A model generated the notes under the pieces. It did not search any database, was not told the origin of the DNA, and saw only the letters and a program-made list of their open reading frames with translations. 37,343 nucleotides of DNA from CAZEPT01 sp964626965. Its GTDB lineage: Bacteria; Patescibacteriota; Minisyncoccia; Phycocordibacterales; UBA9973. Location: NCBI GenBank assembly GCA_964626965.1, contig CAZVHB010000008.1:1-37343 (forward strand), given 5' to 3'. Both the position numbers and the translations under genes were made by a program. This document shows, piece by piece, positions 30,203 through 37,290 of this stretch (positions are counted from its first letter, which is position 1; the number at the start of each line of letters is the position of its first letter).

Positions 30203-30559
30203 TTATTTCTTCTTAGCTGGAGCTTTACTATCTGTCGACGCTTTTGCGGCCTTTGCTGCAGAGATTTCTGCTTCTTTCTTCTTAGCATCTAGTTCTTTTT
30301 GCATCTTACCTCCGTGTCTGATGAATTTGCGTGTGAGAGAGAACTCCCCAAGGCGGTGACCCACCATGTCTTCTGTAACAAGTACTTCAATATGAGTCTT
30401 GCCATTGTGAACACCGAATACAAACCCTATCATTTCTGGAGATATCTGTGATGCGCGAGACCATGTCTTGATAACACCTGTCTTGATAGGTTCTTTACCC
30501 TCTATCTTTTTGAGCAAGCGTTCATCGACATACGGTCCTTTTTTGAGTGATCGTGTCAT
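30203..30559 (-). CDS. rpsS: 30S ribosomal protein S19
   Basis: A 118-residue S19 with the invariant start MTRSLKKGPYVDERLLKKIE, then KTWSRASQISPEMIGFVFGVHNGKTHIEVLVTEDMVGHRLGEFSLTRKF. About 25 residues at the C-terminus are an Ala/Lys-rich extension absent from E. coli S19 (92 residues). It is the first gene of this cluster: rplB, normally just upstream, is not here. Confidence 0.96.
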   Translation of the reverse strand: MTRSLKKGPYVDERLLKKIEGKEPIKTGVIKTWSRASQISPEMIGFVFGVHNGKTHIEVLVTEDMVGHRLGEFSLTRKFIRHGGKMQKELDAKKKEAEISAAKAAKASTDSKAPAKKK

Positions 30560-30833
30560 TAAATCTTTATATTATTACTACTAAAAGCATTACGATATAT
30601 CAAGTATCGCGTAATGCGTGTTTAAAAAATCTCACATATTTAGTATGTGTAGTAATGGTACAAATACTAGAGACGAAAATATGTTGTAAATAAAGGTTAT
30701 TTCTCAATATTTACGAGGAAACTACATGAGATGAAATAAAAGAGCTCATTACTGAGCTACTGGGATTAATATAACAAAAACAAGGTGAAATGTCAAAGAC
30801 ACATATCATTAAAAACTATTCATACAGCCCATC
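30560..30833. other. Gene-free leader of the rpsS operon
   Basis: No coding frame is seen. On the minus strand a bulged hairpin (30588-30618; arms GCATTACGCGATA and TATCGTAATGC) lies about 30 bases before rpsS and could be a leader control element. A possible -35 TTGTAC lies further upstream, but I cannot pick a convincing -10. Near 30741-30758 AGCTCATTACTGAGCT is a small inverted repeat. Confidence 0.45.
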
Positions 30834-30861
30834 TTGACCAAACACCACATATCTATATACT
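30834..30861 (+). promoter_or_regulatory. Promoter of the 68-residue membrane protein gene
   Basis: TTGACC (30834-30839), 16-base spacer, TATACT (30856-30861). The ATG is 23 bases downstream after an A/C-rich leader. Confidence 0.65.
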
Positions 30862-30884
30862 AAACTTAACTAAAACCGCACCTT

Positions 30885-31091
30885 ATGGAATTTCAACAAA
30901 CTGATGGCCTCCTACATGGGGATGACCTAAGATTATTAATCATAGGACTTTTTGCTTTAATGTGTGTCCTGCTTTTTCTTTTCCAGTTATTCACAACTCT
31001 CTTCCGTAAGGACGCTCACACTCAGCAGGAAGAAGAAAGAGAGGAGGAAGATGCTCAGTCAATAAACCAAAGCAACACCGAGAAACCTTGA
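30885..31091 (+). CDS. Small single-pass membrane protein
   Basis: A 68-residue protein. Residues 1-15 are polar and acidic, 16-41 form one strong transmembrane helix (LRLLIIGLFALMCVLLFLFQLF), and 42-68 are a highly charged Glu/Gln/Asn tail. A good promoter and a clear downstream terminator support it as a real gene on the opposite strand to the ribosomal operons flanking it. No family recognised. Confidence 0.72.
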   Translation: MEFQQTDGLLHGDDLRLLIIGLFALMCVLLFLFQLFTTLFRKDAHTQQEEEREEEDAQSINQSNTEKP

Positions 31092-31194
31092 TTACGGAAA
31101 AAATATGCTCTTTATTTTAAACCAAATTACCAACAGATTCTAGTAAATCGATCAAAACCTCACAGAAAAGGGATTAACGGAAAGCACGAAATTG

Positions 31195-31225
31195 AAACCG
31201 CACTAGCAATAGTGTGGTTTTTTTA
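31195..31225 (+). terminator. Terminator downstream of the small membrane protein gene
   Basis: AAACCGCACTA and TAGTGTGGTTT pair around a GCAA loop, followed by seven T residues. About 100 bases between the stop codon and this hairpin hold no further gene. Confidence 0.8.
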
Positions 31226-31230
31226 ATTAA

Positions 31231-31263
31231 AAAGCAGGGCGCCCGAAGGGCGCCCTGCTTTTT
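31231..31263 (-). terminator. Terminator of the rpsF-ssb-rpsR operon
   Basis: AAAGCAGGGCGCCC and its complement form a GC-rich stem around GAA, with A/T runs on both sides. On the minus strand it follows the rpsR stop by about ten bases. Confidence 0.85.
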
Positions 31264-31273
31264 GTATTGAGTT

Positions 31274-31474
31274 CTATTTTGCAATAAATGGAAGGAGTCC
31301 CATGAATCGTGCACGTTTGATCGCGAGTGCGACTTTACGTTGATTCTTTGCAGTTGTGGCAGTTCTCTTTTGAGAGAGGATCTTACCGTTTGGGTTAAGG
31401 AATTTTTTCAAAATATCCAAATCCTTGTAATCAATATGCTTGATATTATTTGATGAGAAATAATCTTGTTTCAT
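31274..31474 (-). CDS. rpsR: 30S ribosomal protein S18
   Basis: A 66-residue S18. I start at the ATG at 31474 because upstream in-frame codons overlap ssb in another frame and give non-S18 sequence. The product MKQDYFSSNNIKHIDYKDLDILKKFLNPNGKILSQKRTATTAKNQRKVALAIKRARFMGLLPF is diagnostic from IDYKD to LLPF. S18 pairs with S6 on the 30S platform, and rpsF is two genes upstream in the usual rpsF-ssb-rpsR order. It has 22 bases to the ssb stop. Confidence 0.95.
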   Translation of the reverse strand: MKQDYFSSNNIKHIDYKDLDILKKFLNPNGKILSQKRTATTAKNQRKVALAIKRARFMGLLPFIAK

Positions 31475-31496
31475 AAGTGTAATGTTAGTTAATAAT

Positions 31497-31958
31497 TTAG
31501 AAAGGAATGTCTTCTGCGTTGATTTCTTCTGTAGGATACGCGATTGAATCCATATCGTCATCTTTCATGTCAGGAGCACTCTCTTTTGGTTCGTCCTTTC
31601 TCCAAACTTGTGTGTCGCCAGGACCGCCGGTTGAGGCTTTTGGCCCAAATTGGAAGTTCTCTACAAGAATTTCTGTACGGTACTTTTTACCTTGTTCAGA
31701 ATCCCATGAACGTGTTTGTAATCGTCCTTCAACATAAATAGAGTTTCCTTTTTTCATGTATTGAGAGATGAGTTCCGCTGGTTTTCCAAAAGAAACGATG
31801 TTGTGATATTCAACTTGTTCTTGTTTTTTACCAGATTGGTCTTTCCAAGTACGATTGGTTGCTATACCAAAACTCGCTACTTTAACTCCAGACGGGAGGG
31901 CTTTGAGCTCAGGATCTTTTGTAAGATTTCCCACGAGAATGACTTTGTTTATATACAT
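31497..31958 (-). CDS. ssb: Single-stranded DNA-binding protein
   Basis: A 153-residue SSB. The OB-fold is residues 1-105 (MYINKVILVGNLTKDPELKALPSGVKVASFGIATN, WDSEQGKKYRTEILVENFQFG). A flexible Gly/Pro/Asp-rich linker follows, then the acidic tip EDIPF, which recruits partner proteins such as RecO, PriA and exonucleases. Its position between rpsF and rpsR is conserved across bacteria. Confidence 0.96.
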   Translation of the reverse strand: MYINKVILVGNLTKDPELKALPSGVKVASFGIATNRTWKDQSGKKQEQVEYHNIVSFGKPAELISQYMKKGNSIYVEGRLQTRSWDSEQGKKYRTEILVENFQFGPKASTGGPGDTQVWRKDEPKESAPDMKDDDMDSIAYPTEEINAEDIPF

Positions 31959-32002
31959 ATGAGTTTTATATTAGTGCTACTAATTCTACAATAAGTATAC
32001 TC

Positions 32003-32533
32003 CTATTCTGCTACGAGTGCATCAAGTGCTGTGTCGATTTGCTCTTCTGATGCTTTTTCTACAACTTCACCTTCTACTGCTACGCCTTCTTCACGAACAG
32101 CGTCTCTTCGAGGTCTCATTCCAAAAGGTTTTTTAGAAGCGATAGTGTTTTCTTTTACTGTCTTAATGATCATGTAGCGAACCACTTGTTCGTCACGAGC
32201 CAAATCGTCATGAATTTCCTTCACAACACTTGGATCAGCTTCGAACTTTACCCAACCAAAATGTCCTTCGTCGAACCAAGTTTTTTTGTTGGCGATAGTG
32301 CGACTCATTTCGTATTGTAATTCGATAAGTCGTGGCATATCTTCAGCAACGAATTCTACTTTTTTACCTGTAAGGTATGTTTTGAGTGATTGAAATTTTT
32401 CATTCACCGCGTCACCTTCAATAGTTGGAACAAAGATATATGCCAATTCATAGACACGCCCTCCTTCCATACTACTTTCGTTTGATGTATTCATTGATAC
32501 ATCCATTGTCGATACTGTTTGATTGTCTTCCAT
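32003..32533 (-). CDS. rpsF: 30S ribosomal protein S6
   Basis: A 176-residue S6, longer than the usual 95-135. The core (about 28-130) has YELAYIFVPTIEGDAVNEKFQSLKTYL, RLIELQYEMSRTIANKKTWF, GWVKFEADPSVVKEIHDDLARDEQVVRYMIIK. There are about 27 extra residues at the N-terminus (Ser/Asn-rich) and an acidic Glu/Val-rich tail of about 40. The leader contains a stable GGTACGG-loop-CCGTACC hairpin (32611-32629) and a GGACC/GGTCC pair closer to the gene. One of these might be an S6:S18 feedback site, but I cannot confirm the conserved motif. Confidence 0.93.
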   Translation of the reverse strand: MEDNQTVSTMDVSMNTSNESSMEGGRVYELAYIFVPTIEGDAVNEKFQSLKTYLTGKKVEFVAEDMPRLIELQYEMSRTIANKKTWFDEGHFGWVKFEADPSVVKEIHDDLARDEQVVRYMIIKTVKENTIASKKPFGMRPRRDAVREEGVAVEGEVVEKASEEQIDTALDALVAE

Positions 32534-32610
32534 AAAAATAAGGACCGCAAATAGTCTATTGGGGTCCCAAAATTAAATATATAATAATAGTATCCTGCTA
32601 TGGACCAAGT

Positions 32611-32666
32611 GGTACGGGTTGTCCGTACCAAGCAAGATAGGTTATGTATAGCATAGAATAACCTAT
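32611..32666. promoter_or_regulatory. Inverted repeats between rpsF and the divergent small gene
   Basis: GGTACGG GTTGT CCGTACC (32611-32629) and TAGGTTAT with AATAACCTA (32639-32666) are two separate dyads in the 184-base gap between the divergent genes. The second ends at the -35 box of the plus-strand promoter and could be an operator. The first lies within the probable rpsF leader. Confidence 0.45.
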
Positions 32667-32695
32667 TTGTAAATGTTCAGATTTGGGTGTATACT
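32667..32695 (+). promoter_or_regulatory. Promoter of the 43-residue gene
   Basis: TTGTAA (32667-32672), 17-base spacer, TATACT (32690-32695). The leader GGTCAAACAAAACC shares the TCAAACAAA element seen at other genes. Confidence 0.65.
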
Positions 32696-32717
32696 CAGGT
32701 CAAACAAAACCTATTTT

Positions 32718-32849
32718 ATGGCAGACACAGTAGACCAAACCCAAGAAAAAGTAAATCTTTACATTCAAAAAATTAAAAAAGTCACTCCGAAGGAAAGAGT
32801 AAAAAACGACAAACCTGAACGGAGAATCCGGTACATTTCCAGAAGATAA
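32718..32849 (+). CDS. Small basic hypothetical protein (43 residues)
   Basis: The frame begins MADTVDQTQEKVNLYIQKIKK and ends RIRYISRR before TAA. It is highly charged and basic towards the C-terminus, without a signal peptide or membrane helix. It lies 22 bases after a TTGTAA-N17-TATACT promoter and 21 bases before the next plus-strand gene, so the two probably form an operon. No family recognised; the basic tail could bind nucleic acid. Confidence 0.6.
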   Translation: MADTVDQTQEKVNLYIQKIKKVTPKERVKNDKPERRIRYISRR

Positions 32850-32870
32850 TTAACCTTAAAAACAAGTGTC

Positions 32871-33152
32871 ATGAAAAACAACCCTCAGATGATCAAATTT
32901 GAAGTACGGAACATAAACCCATATCTACTGATTGTTAAAAGTTTCTTTGGATACTTTTTTATCAATAATTATGGAATTCAAGTTCAAAATCCGGACACAA
33001 AAGAAATCATACCGTCCAAAGAAAACGACACATGGAGTGAACTTATGTTCAACAAAGAAAACAGAAGTCCTTTCTTAAGGGAAAAAATAAGTCGAATCAT
33101 TAAAAGACTTACATTGAACCATGAGGCACTCCTTAAAAGTGTCCCCGCTTAG
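32871..33152 (+). CDS. Hypothetical protein, 93 residues
   Basis: Not recognised. The sequence has a beta-rich first half (MIKFEVRNINPYLLIVKSFFGYFFINNYGIQVQNPDTKE), which is hydrophobic but interrupted, so I do not call a transmembrane helix. The second half is basic and helical (FLREKISRIIKRLTLNHEALL). It probably shares the promoter of the 43-residue gene. A terminator follows within 25 bases. Confidence 0.68.
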   Translation: MKNNPQMIKFEVRNINPYLLIVKSFFGYFFINNYGIQVQNPDTKEIIPSKENDTWSELMFNKENRSPFLREKISRIIKRLTLNHEALLKSVPA

Positions 33153-33172
33153 AAATCTTATCTCTCTAACAT

Positions 33173-33198
33173 AAAAACCCGTACATTGTGCGGGTTTT
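33173..33198. terminator. Terminator shared by the 93-residue gene and tatD
   Basis: AAAAACCCGTAC and GTGCGGGTTTT pair around ATT, with A/T on both sides. It overlaps the last bases of the convergent tatD gene. Confidence 0.8.
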
Positions 33199-34100
33199 AA
33201 ATTTGGAAAAAATTTTGTATATTTTTCATAACCTGCTCGACGACTTCGGTCTCGGGTAGTTTTTTTATTTCGGCAATTTTTTTATATACTTCCCCAACAT
33301 AGTACGGATAGTTTGTTTGTCCACGATAGGGCATCGGCGCGGCAAATGGTGCATCAGTTTCGCACATAATATTCTCAAGTGGAATGTATTCAATCACTTC
33401 GTTGTATTCATCAGTAAATGTAATAGGTCCATCAAAACTCATACTATAGCCTTTGGTAACAATTTTTTTTGTTGTTTCAAGATCGCCAACATAGAAATGA
33501 AAGTCTGCTTTACCTATAAATTTTTCTTCTTCGAGAATATCTAGCGCATCAATATACGTATCTGACCGAGAGTCCTTACTTGGTCGAGCATGAATCATCA
33601 GGGGAAGTTCAGTTTCTATCGCAAGGCGGACGTGGGGGGGGGGAAAATGGGGCGAGGGGGCGGTTTTTCGCGCCCGCGGCGCAGAAAATATNNNNNNNNN
33701 NGGATATGCGGTGTCGTCGTTCTGCGAGCGCACCGCCTACCTGGGCGCGGCGGCGCTCTTTTTCGCGCGCATGCTCCTCTTCATTTCCCTTCAGTCGGAA
33801 ATAATCTAATCCGCATTCACCAATCGCCACCACTTTCAGATGTTTCGCAAGCTCCAAGTATTTCTCATACTCAAAAACTTCTTCAGGGTTATCATTTGGG
33901 TGTTGCCCCACAGTCGCACCGATACACACACCGGGATATTCTTGAGCGAGTTGTATCGCTCTCTCAGACATTTCAAAATCTACCCCAACCGTAATAGTCG
34001 AAATACCATTCTCGCGCATTGTATGTACAACTGTCTCCTTCTCTTCCCAGAGTGGTGAGAGATTGAGGTGTGAGTGCATGTCGATGTAATTTGTCTCCAT
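33197..34100 (-). CDS. tatD: TatD-family metal-dependent deoxyribonuclease, interrupted by an assembly gap
   Basis: Two halves of one TatD protein lie in different frames. The N-terminal part (34100 to about 33756) has the metal-binding DMHSHL, TVGQHP and IGECGLDYFR. The C-terminal part (about 33627 to 33197) has LPLMIHARPS, DFHFYVGDLETTKKIV, MCETDAPFAAP and the C-terminal PETEVVEQVMKNI. Together they encode about 257 residues, the normal TatD length, so almost nothing is missing. The 130 bases between them are GC-rich low-quality sequence with ten N and are not real coding. I therefore treat the gene as intact in the organism. TatD is a cytoplasmic 3'-5' nuclease family and, despite its name, not a part of Tat export. 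The mRNA is predicted leaderless. Confidence 0.88.
33628..33755. other. Low-quality insert and scaffold gap within tatD
   Basis: G-runs, GC-rich filler and ten N (33692-33701) break an otherwise normal gene. Base composition is far from the surrounding sequence, and removing the block restores a TatD of normal length. Confidence 0.85.
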
Positions 34101-34106
34101 ATATAC

Positions 34107-34115
34107 TGTATAGCA
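34107..34115 (-). promoter_or_regulatory. Extended -10 promoter of tatD (leaderless)
   Basis: The minus strand reads TGCTATACA, then six bases, then ATG. The last -10 base is not consensus, but the spacing repeats that of tsaC and others. Confidence 0.5.
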
Positions 34116-34137
34116 AAAACTATCAAAAAATCATATT

Positions 34138-34165
34138 TTGTATTTATGGCGCGTCATGCTATATT
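34138..34165 (+). promoter_or_regulatory. Promoter of the four-helix membrane protein gene
   Basis: TTGTAT (34138-34143), 16-base spacer, TATATT (34160-34165). Its position rules out the upstream in-frame starts and selects the ATG at 34182. Confidence 0.6.
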
Positions 34166-34181
34166 AAGAAAAATTTTACAT

Positions 34182-34562
34182 ATGCAAAATAAATTAAAGT
34201 ACGTAACACTTTTAGTTGCCACAATATTGTGTGTTATCAACAACAGACCAGACTTTGAGTCCGAGAGAATGACTCATTTGAATCTTCAGCTCATTGAAGG
34301 TATCACTCTCGGAGGATTTCTCTGTTCATTTATTTGGGTACTCGTAACAAAGTACACACAAACATCAGAGCTCACAAAAACATTTTTGGTTCTTGGGCTT
34401 TGCTCAGTTGTCTTTTTCTTACTTCCAACAGTGAAGTATGAATCTTTATTCTTTGCTCGAATTACGATATATCTATTCTCAATCGTATTTTTTGTCTTCC
34501 TGGATATCCTCCTTTTATTAGATGTCGGAACAGACAAAAAATATGTCAGCAAGTATAGTTAA
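34182..34562 (+). CDS. Small polytopic membrane protein
   Basis: A 126-residue protein with about four transmembrane helices (near 7-20, 39-57, 66-83 and 92-116) and short loops, ending in a polar tail (DVGTDKKYVSKYS). The start at 34182 is chosen because a promoter lies just upstream and the earlier in-frame codons overlap it. No family recognised. It is a single-gene unit between tatD and the metG terminator. Confidence 0.7.
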   Translation: MQNKLKYVTLLVATILCVINNRPDFESERMTHLNLQLIEGITLGGFLCSFIWVLVTKYTQTSELTKTFLVLGLCSVVFFLLPTVKYESLFFARITIYLFSIVFFVFLDILLLLDVGTDKKYVSKYS

Positions 34563-34582
34563 AAACTATTATTAAAATATGC

Positions 34583-34610
34583 AAAAAACACCCATGGGTG
34601 TTTTTTTTAT
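34583..34610. terminator. Terminator between the membrane protein gene and metG
   Basis: AAAAAACACCC and GGGTGTTTTTT pair around an AT centre, with eight T residues on the plus strand. It overlaps the end of metG (34607) and can serve both convergent genes. Confidence 0.8.
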
Positions 34611-36070
34611 TTTCTCAAAAAGAGTGGAGTCTCTGGTTTTTTGTTTGCCTTGATAAGTGTTTTTAGGGTGACGTTCGTCTCCGGCATGATGGGACTCAAC
34701 ATTCTCGCAACAGTATACAAACGAACAACGAGTTCGGTTATTTGTTCTTTCCCTTTTGTCTCGTCTACTTTGATAGTTTTAAATGGTTCATTTTGTTGAA
34801 TGTACTTATCGAGAGCTGTTATCTCTGCCCACAAAAATTCACATGCTTTCGCAATATCAAATTTTTCCAAGTAGTCAAAAAATTCTTGGGGGATAGAATT
34901 CTCAGCAATTTCTGGACATCCATCCAAATATTTTTCTGACAGTGTAAGGATTCGTGAAGCCAAGTTCCCCAACCCATTTGCAAGTCCAGAATTGTACGAT
35001 GCTAAAAATCGCTCACGAGTAAATGGACTGTCTTCAAAAGAAGATACTTCCTTGAGTAAGAAATAACGAAGTGCATCTGTTCCAAATTCTTCTACGATAT
35101 CTTTTGGATCAACCACGTTCCCGAGAGTCTTACTCATCTTGAGCCCACCGTCGGCGGTAATAAAGCCATTGATCACTATTTGATGAGAGCTTGGAAGTCC
35201 AGAGGCAAGAAGCATTGCTTGCCACATTGCTGATTGAAAACGAAGATTGTCTTTACCACAGTACTGAGTTGGTGTTCCATGTACCCAATATGTTTTAAAT
35301 GCTTCGCTTGCAACAAGTGTATCAACAGTATCGATACCGTCCAAAGCTAAGGTCGAGATATAGTTGGTCAGTGCATCGAACCAGACGTACATCACGTGTT
35401 CAGAGTCATTTGGTACAGGTATCCCCCATGGCATTTTTGTCTTAAGACGAGAGATAGAAAAATCTTGAAGTCCTCGTTCAACAAATGCTTTTATTTCATT
35501 GAAACGAAAATCAGGGACAACAAAACTAGGATTATTTTTGTACAGCTCGAGAAGCTTGTCAGTAAACGCTGAATATTTAAAAAAGTAGTTCTCTTCTTCG
35601 ATGATTTCAAGTGCACGACCTGGGTGATCTGGACATTCACCATCTACAAGATCCGAGTCAGTCTTTTCTGATTCACAGCCGACACAATATTTTGTCTGAT
35701 AATTTTTCTTGTAAATGTAACCATTATCAAAACAACGCATCCAAAAATCTTGGGCAATAGCTTCGTGTTGTTTGTCTGTGGTGCGGATATAGTGAATATC
35801 ATCACTGAGCCCAAAAATTTCTACTGATTTTTTAAAATTAAGAAAACTCGCATCAACAAAATCTTGCGCAGACTGGCCAGCTTGCTCAGCTTTCTCAAAA
35901 ATCTTCATACCGTGTTCATCGGTACCGGTATTGAAATACACATCAAAACCCGCGAGCTTTTTGTATCGAGCGATAGCGTCAGCACGGATGAATTCAAGCG
36001 CGTGCCCCATATGAAGTGGCGCATTCACGTATGGGAGTGTTGTCGTAATGTAAAAAGGTTTGTTATTCAT
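34607..36070 (-). CDS. metG: Methionyl-tRNA synthetase
   Basis: A 487-residue class I synthetase that charges tRNA-Met. The HIGH-type motif is HMGH (residues 20-23) and KMSKS reads KMSKT (311-315). A single zinc knuckle uses CVGC (129-132) and CPDH (146-149), so the fourth ligand would be His in place of Cys. The catalytic core ends with an anticodon-binding helical domain (about 370-487). The C-terminal tRNA-binding EMAP/Trbp111-type domain of long MetRS is absent, giving the short form. Its start lies 11 bases after the stop of the upstream transporter gene, so the two are probably co-transcribed. Confidence 0.95.
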   Translation of the reverse strand: MNNKPFYITTTLPYVNAPLHMGHALEFIRADAIARYKKLAGFDVYFNTGTDEHGMKIFEKAEQAGQSAQDFVDASFLNFKKSVEIFGLSDDIHYIRTTDKQHEAIAQDFWMRCFDNGYIYKKNYQTKYCVGCESEKTDSDLVDGECPDHPGRALEIIEEENYFFKYSAFTDKLLELYKNNPSFVVPDFRFNEIKAFVERGLQDFSISRLKTKMPWGIPVPNDSEHVMYVWFDALTNYISTLALDGIDTVDTLVASEAFKTYWVHGTPTQYCGKDNLRFQSAMWQAMLLASGLPSSHQIVINGFITADGGLKMSKTLGNVVDPKDIVEEFGTDALRYFLLKEVSSFEDSPFTRERFLASYNSGLANGLGNLASRILTLSEKYLDGCPEIAENSIPQEFFDYLEKFDIAKACEFLWAEITALDKYIQQNEPFKTIKVDETKGKEQITELVVRLYTVARMLSPIMPETNVTLKTLIKANKKPETPLFLRK

Positions 36071-36081
36071 TATGTCTTATA

Positions 36082-37167
36082 CTACTCCGAAAGATGCCGT
36101 TTCTGCAAGTACTGTACTTTTTTTTCTTCAACATCCGTAAGGTATTCAATCAAGAGTACTGCAACAGGAACAGCGAGTAGAATCCCCCAAAAACCAGCAA
36201 GTGTAGCACCGATAAAGAGTGCGAGAATAACGACGAGTGGTGAAATACCAACGGTTTTATTAACGATAAGTGGCGCAATAATATAATTTTCAACCTGTTG
36301 CACTACGGTATATAAAATCAAAGTAGAACCTGCTAATTTGAGTGATCCTTCAGCAAAAGCAACAGCGATCGCAGGAATAAATGCAAGAAGGAGTCCATAT
36401 GGAATGAGTTCAAAAAATCCCGCGATAATAGCCAACAAAAGTGCATACTTAACCTTAAGTATGGTAAGCCCAATAAAAAGAATAACTGCAATAATAAGCC
36501 CTAAAAATAATTGTCCTTGCACCCAGAGTGCGATTTTTCTTTCAGTTCTTTTCCAGAGAGAAATCACATACTGTTCGTACTTAATAGGAGTTACAATACG
36601 CAAGAAATCCTCTACTCCTTTTTCCTGAACAGAAAGATAGAAAGAAATCACACCAACCATAATCATATTAAAAATACTTCCAAATACAGACCCAATAGTA
36701 TTTCCAACACCACTGGAAAGTTTTCCTAAGAAAATTTGAGTAGAACGAAGAACTTCATTAGAACTCGCATCACCAGAGATTTGTGCTACGAAATCCTTCG
36801 TATCAGAAAATGTTTCCAAAGGAAACGTATTCAAAATACTAGATTTTTGAAATATCTTTCCAACAAAATCGACAAGAGAAGAAACTTCCTTAACAAGAAT
36901 CGGTACAAGAAAAGAAGTAATCAAAACAATAATACTCAGCCCGATTAAATAAATAGCGACAACAGTCACTGGTCGAGGAATTTTATTTTTTTCAAAACGC
37001 TTTACAATATGTTCAATAAAAGAAGCGATGACGATAGAGGTGAGTACTATCAAAATTACAGTACTGAGTTTAAAGAGCAAGTAGACGCCCAAAGCAAAAA
37101 GCAGTATTCGAGTCAGACTCTTGATGCTGATATCTACTTTTATAGGTGTTTTCTCATCGATATCCAT
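36082..37167 (-). CDS. AI-2E-family (PerM/YdiK-like) membrane transporter
   Basis: A 361-residue protein with about eight transmembrane helices in the AI-2E plan. Two helices lie near the N-terminus (ILLFALGVYLLFKLSTVILIVLTSIVIASFIEHI), followed by a soluble segment (about 90-150) and a C-terminal bundle including GLIIAVILFIGLTILKVKYALLLAIIAGFFELIPYGLLLAFIPA, PLIVNKTVGISPLVVILALFIGATLAGFWGILLAVPVAV. The family includes exporters of diverse small solutes and ion antiporters, so the AI-2 name should not be taken as substrate. I start at the ATG at 37167; an upstream TTG in frame would include the -10 box in the coding region. Confidence 0.88.
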   Translation of the reverse strand: MDIDEKTPIKVDISIKSLTRILLFALGVYLLFKLSTVILIVLTSIVIASFIEHIVKRFEKNKIPRPVTVVAIYLIGLSIIVLITSFLVPILVKEVSSLVDFVGKIFQKSSILNTFPLETFSDTKDFVAQISGDASSNEVLRSTQIFLGKLSSGVGNTIGSVFGSIFNMIMVGVISFYLSVQEKGVEDFLRIVTPIKYEQYVISLWKRTERKIALWVQGQLFLGLIIAVILFIGLTILKVKYALLLAIIAGFFELIPYGLLLAFIPAIAVAFAEGSLKLAGSTLILYTVVQQVENYIIAPLIVNKTVGISPLVVILALFIGATLAGFWGILLAVPVAVLLIEYLTDVEEKKVQYLQKRHLSE

Positions 37168-37173
37168 AGGTAA

Positions 37174-37182
37174 ATTATAGCA
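37174..37182 (-). promoter_or_regulatory. Extended -10 promoter of the AI-2E-family gene (leaderless)
   Basis: The minus strand reads TGCTATAAT, a perfect extended -10, then six bases, then ATG. Confidence 0.7.
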
Positions 37183-37214
37183 CAAGAATGTTTAAATTTT
37201 CCAAATATAATTCA

Positions 37215-37242
37215 TTAACAAAAACAATGTTTTGTGTATAAT
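37215..37242 (+). promoter_or_regulatory. Promoter of the tRNA gene
   Basis: TTAACA (37215-37220), 16-base spacer, TATAAT (37237-37242). About 48 bases separate the -10 from the tRNA 5' end. Confidence 0.7.
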
Positions 37243-37290
37243 ACAGGTACATCCAACCTAAATGAAGGTTAAGAAAAGTTACCAACCCAT

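Noticed and set aside
33628..33755. GC-rich insertion splitting tatD, as if by a mobile element or intron
   Set aside because: It contains G-runs and ten N, has no element structure, and removing it restores a normal-length TatD. Assembly error is the simpler reading.
33197..34100. tatD as a component of the Tat secretion system
   Set aside because: TatD-family proteins are nucleases and not needed for Tat export. The gene is 16 kb from tatAC and separately transcribed.
34074..34181. Longer N-terminus for the four-helix membrane protein
   Set aside because: It would overlap tatD and include the -35 and -10 boxes in the coding sequence.
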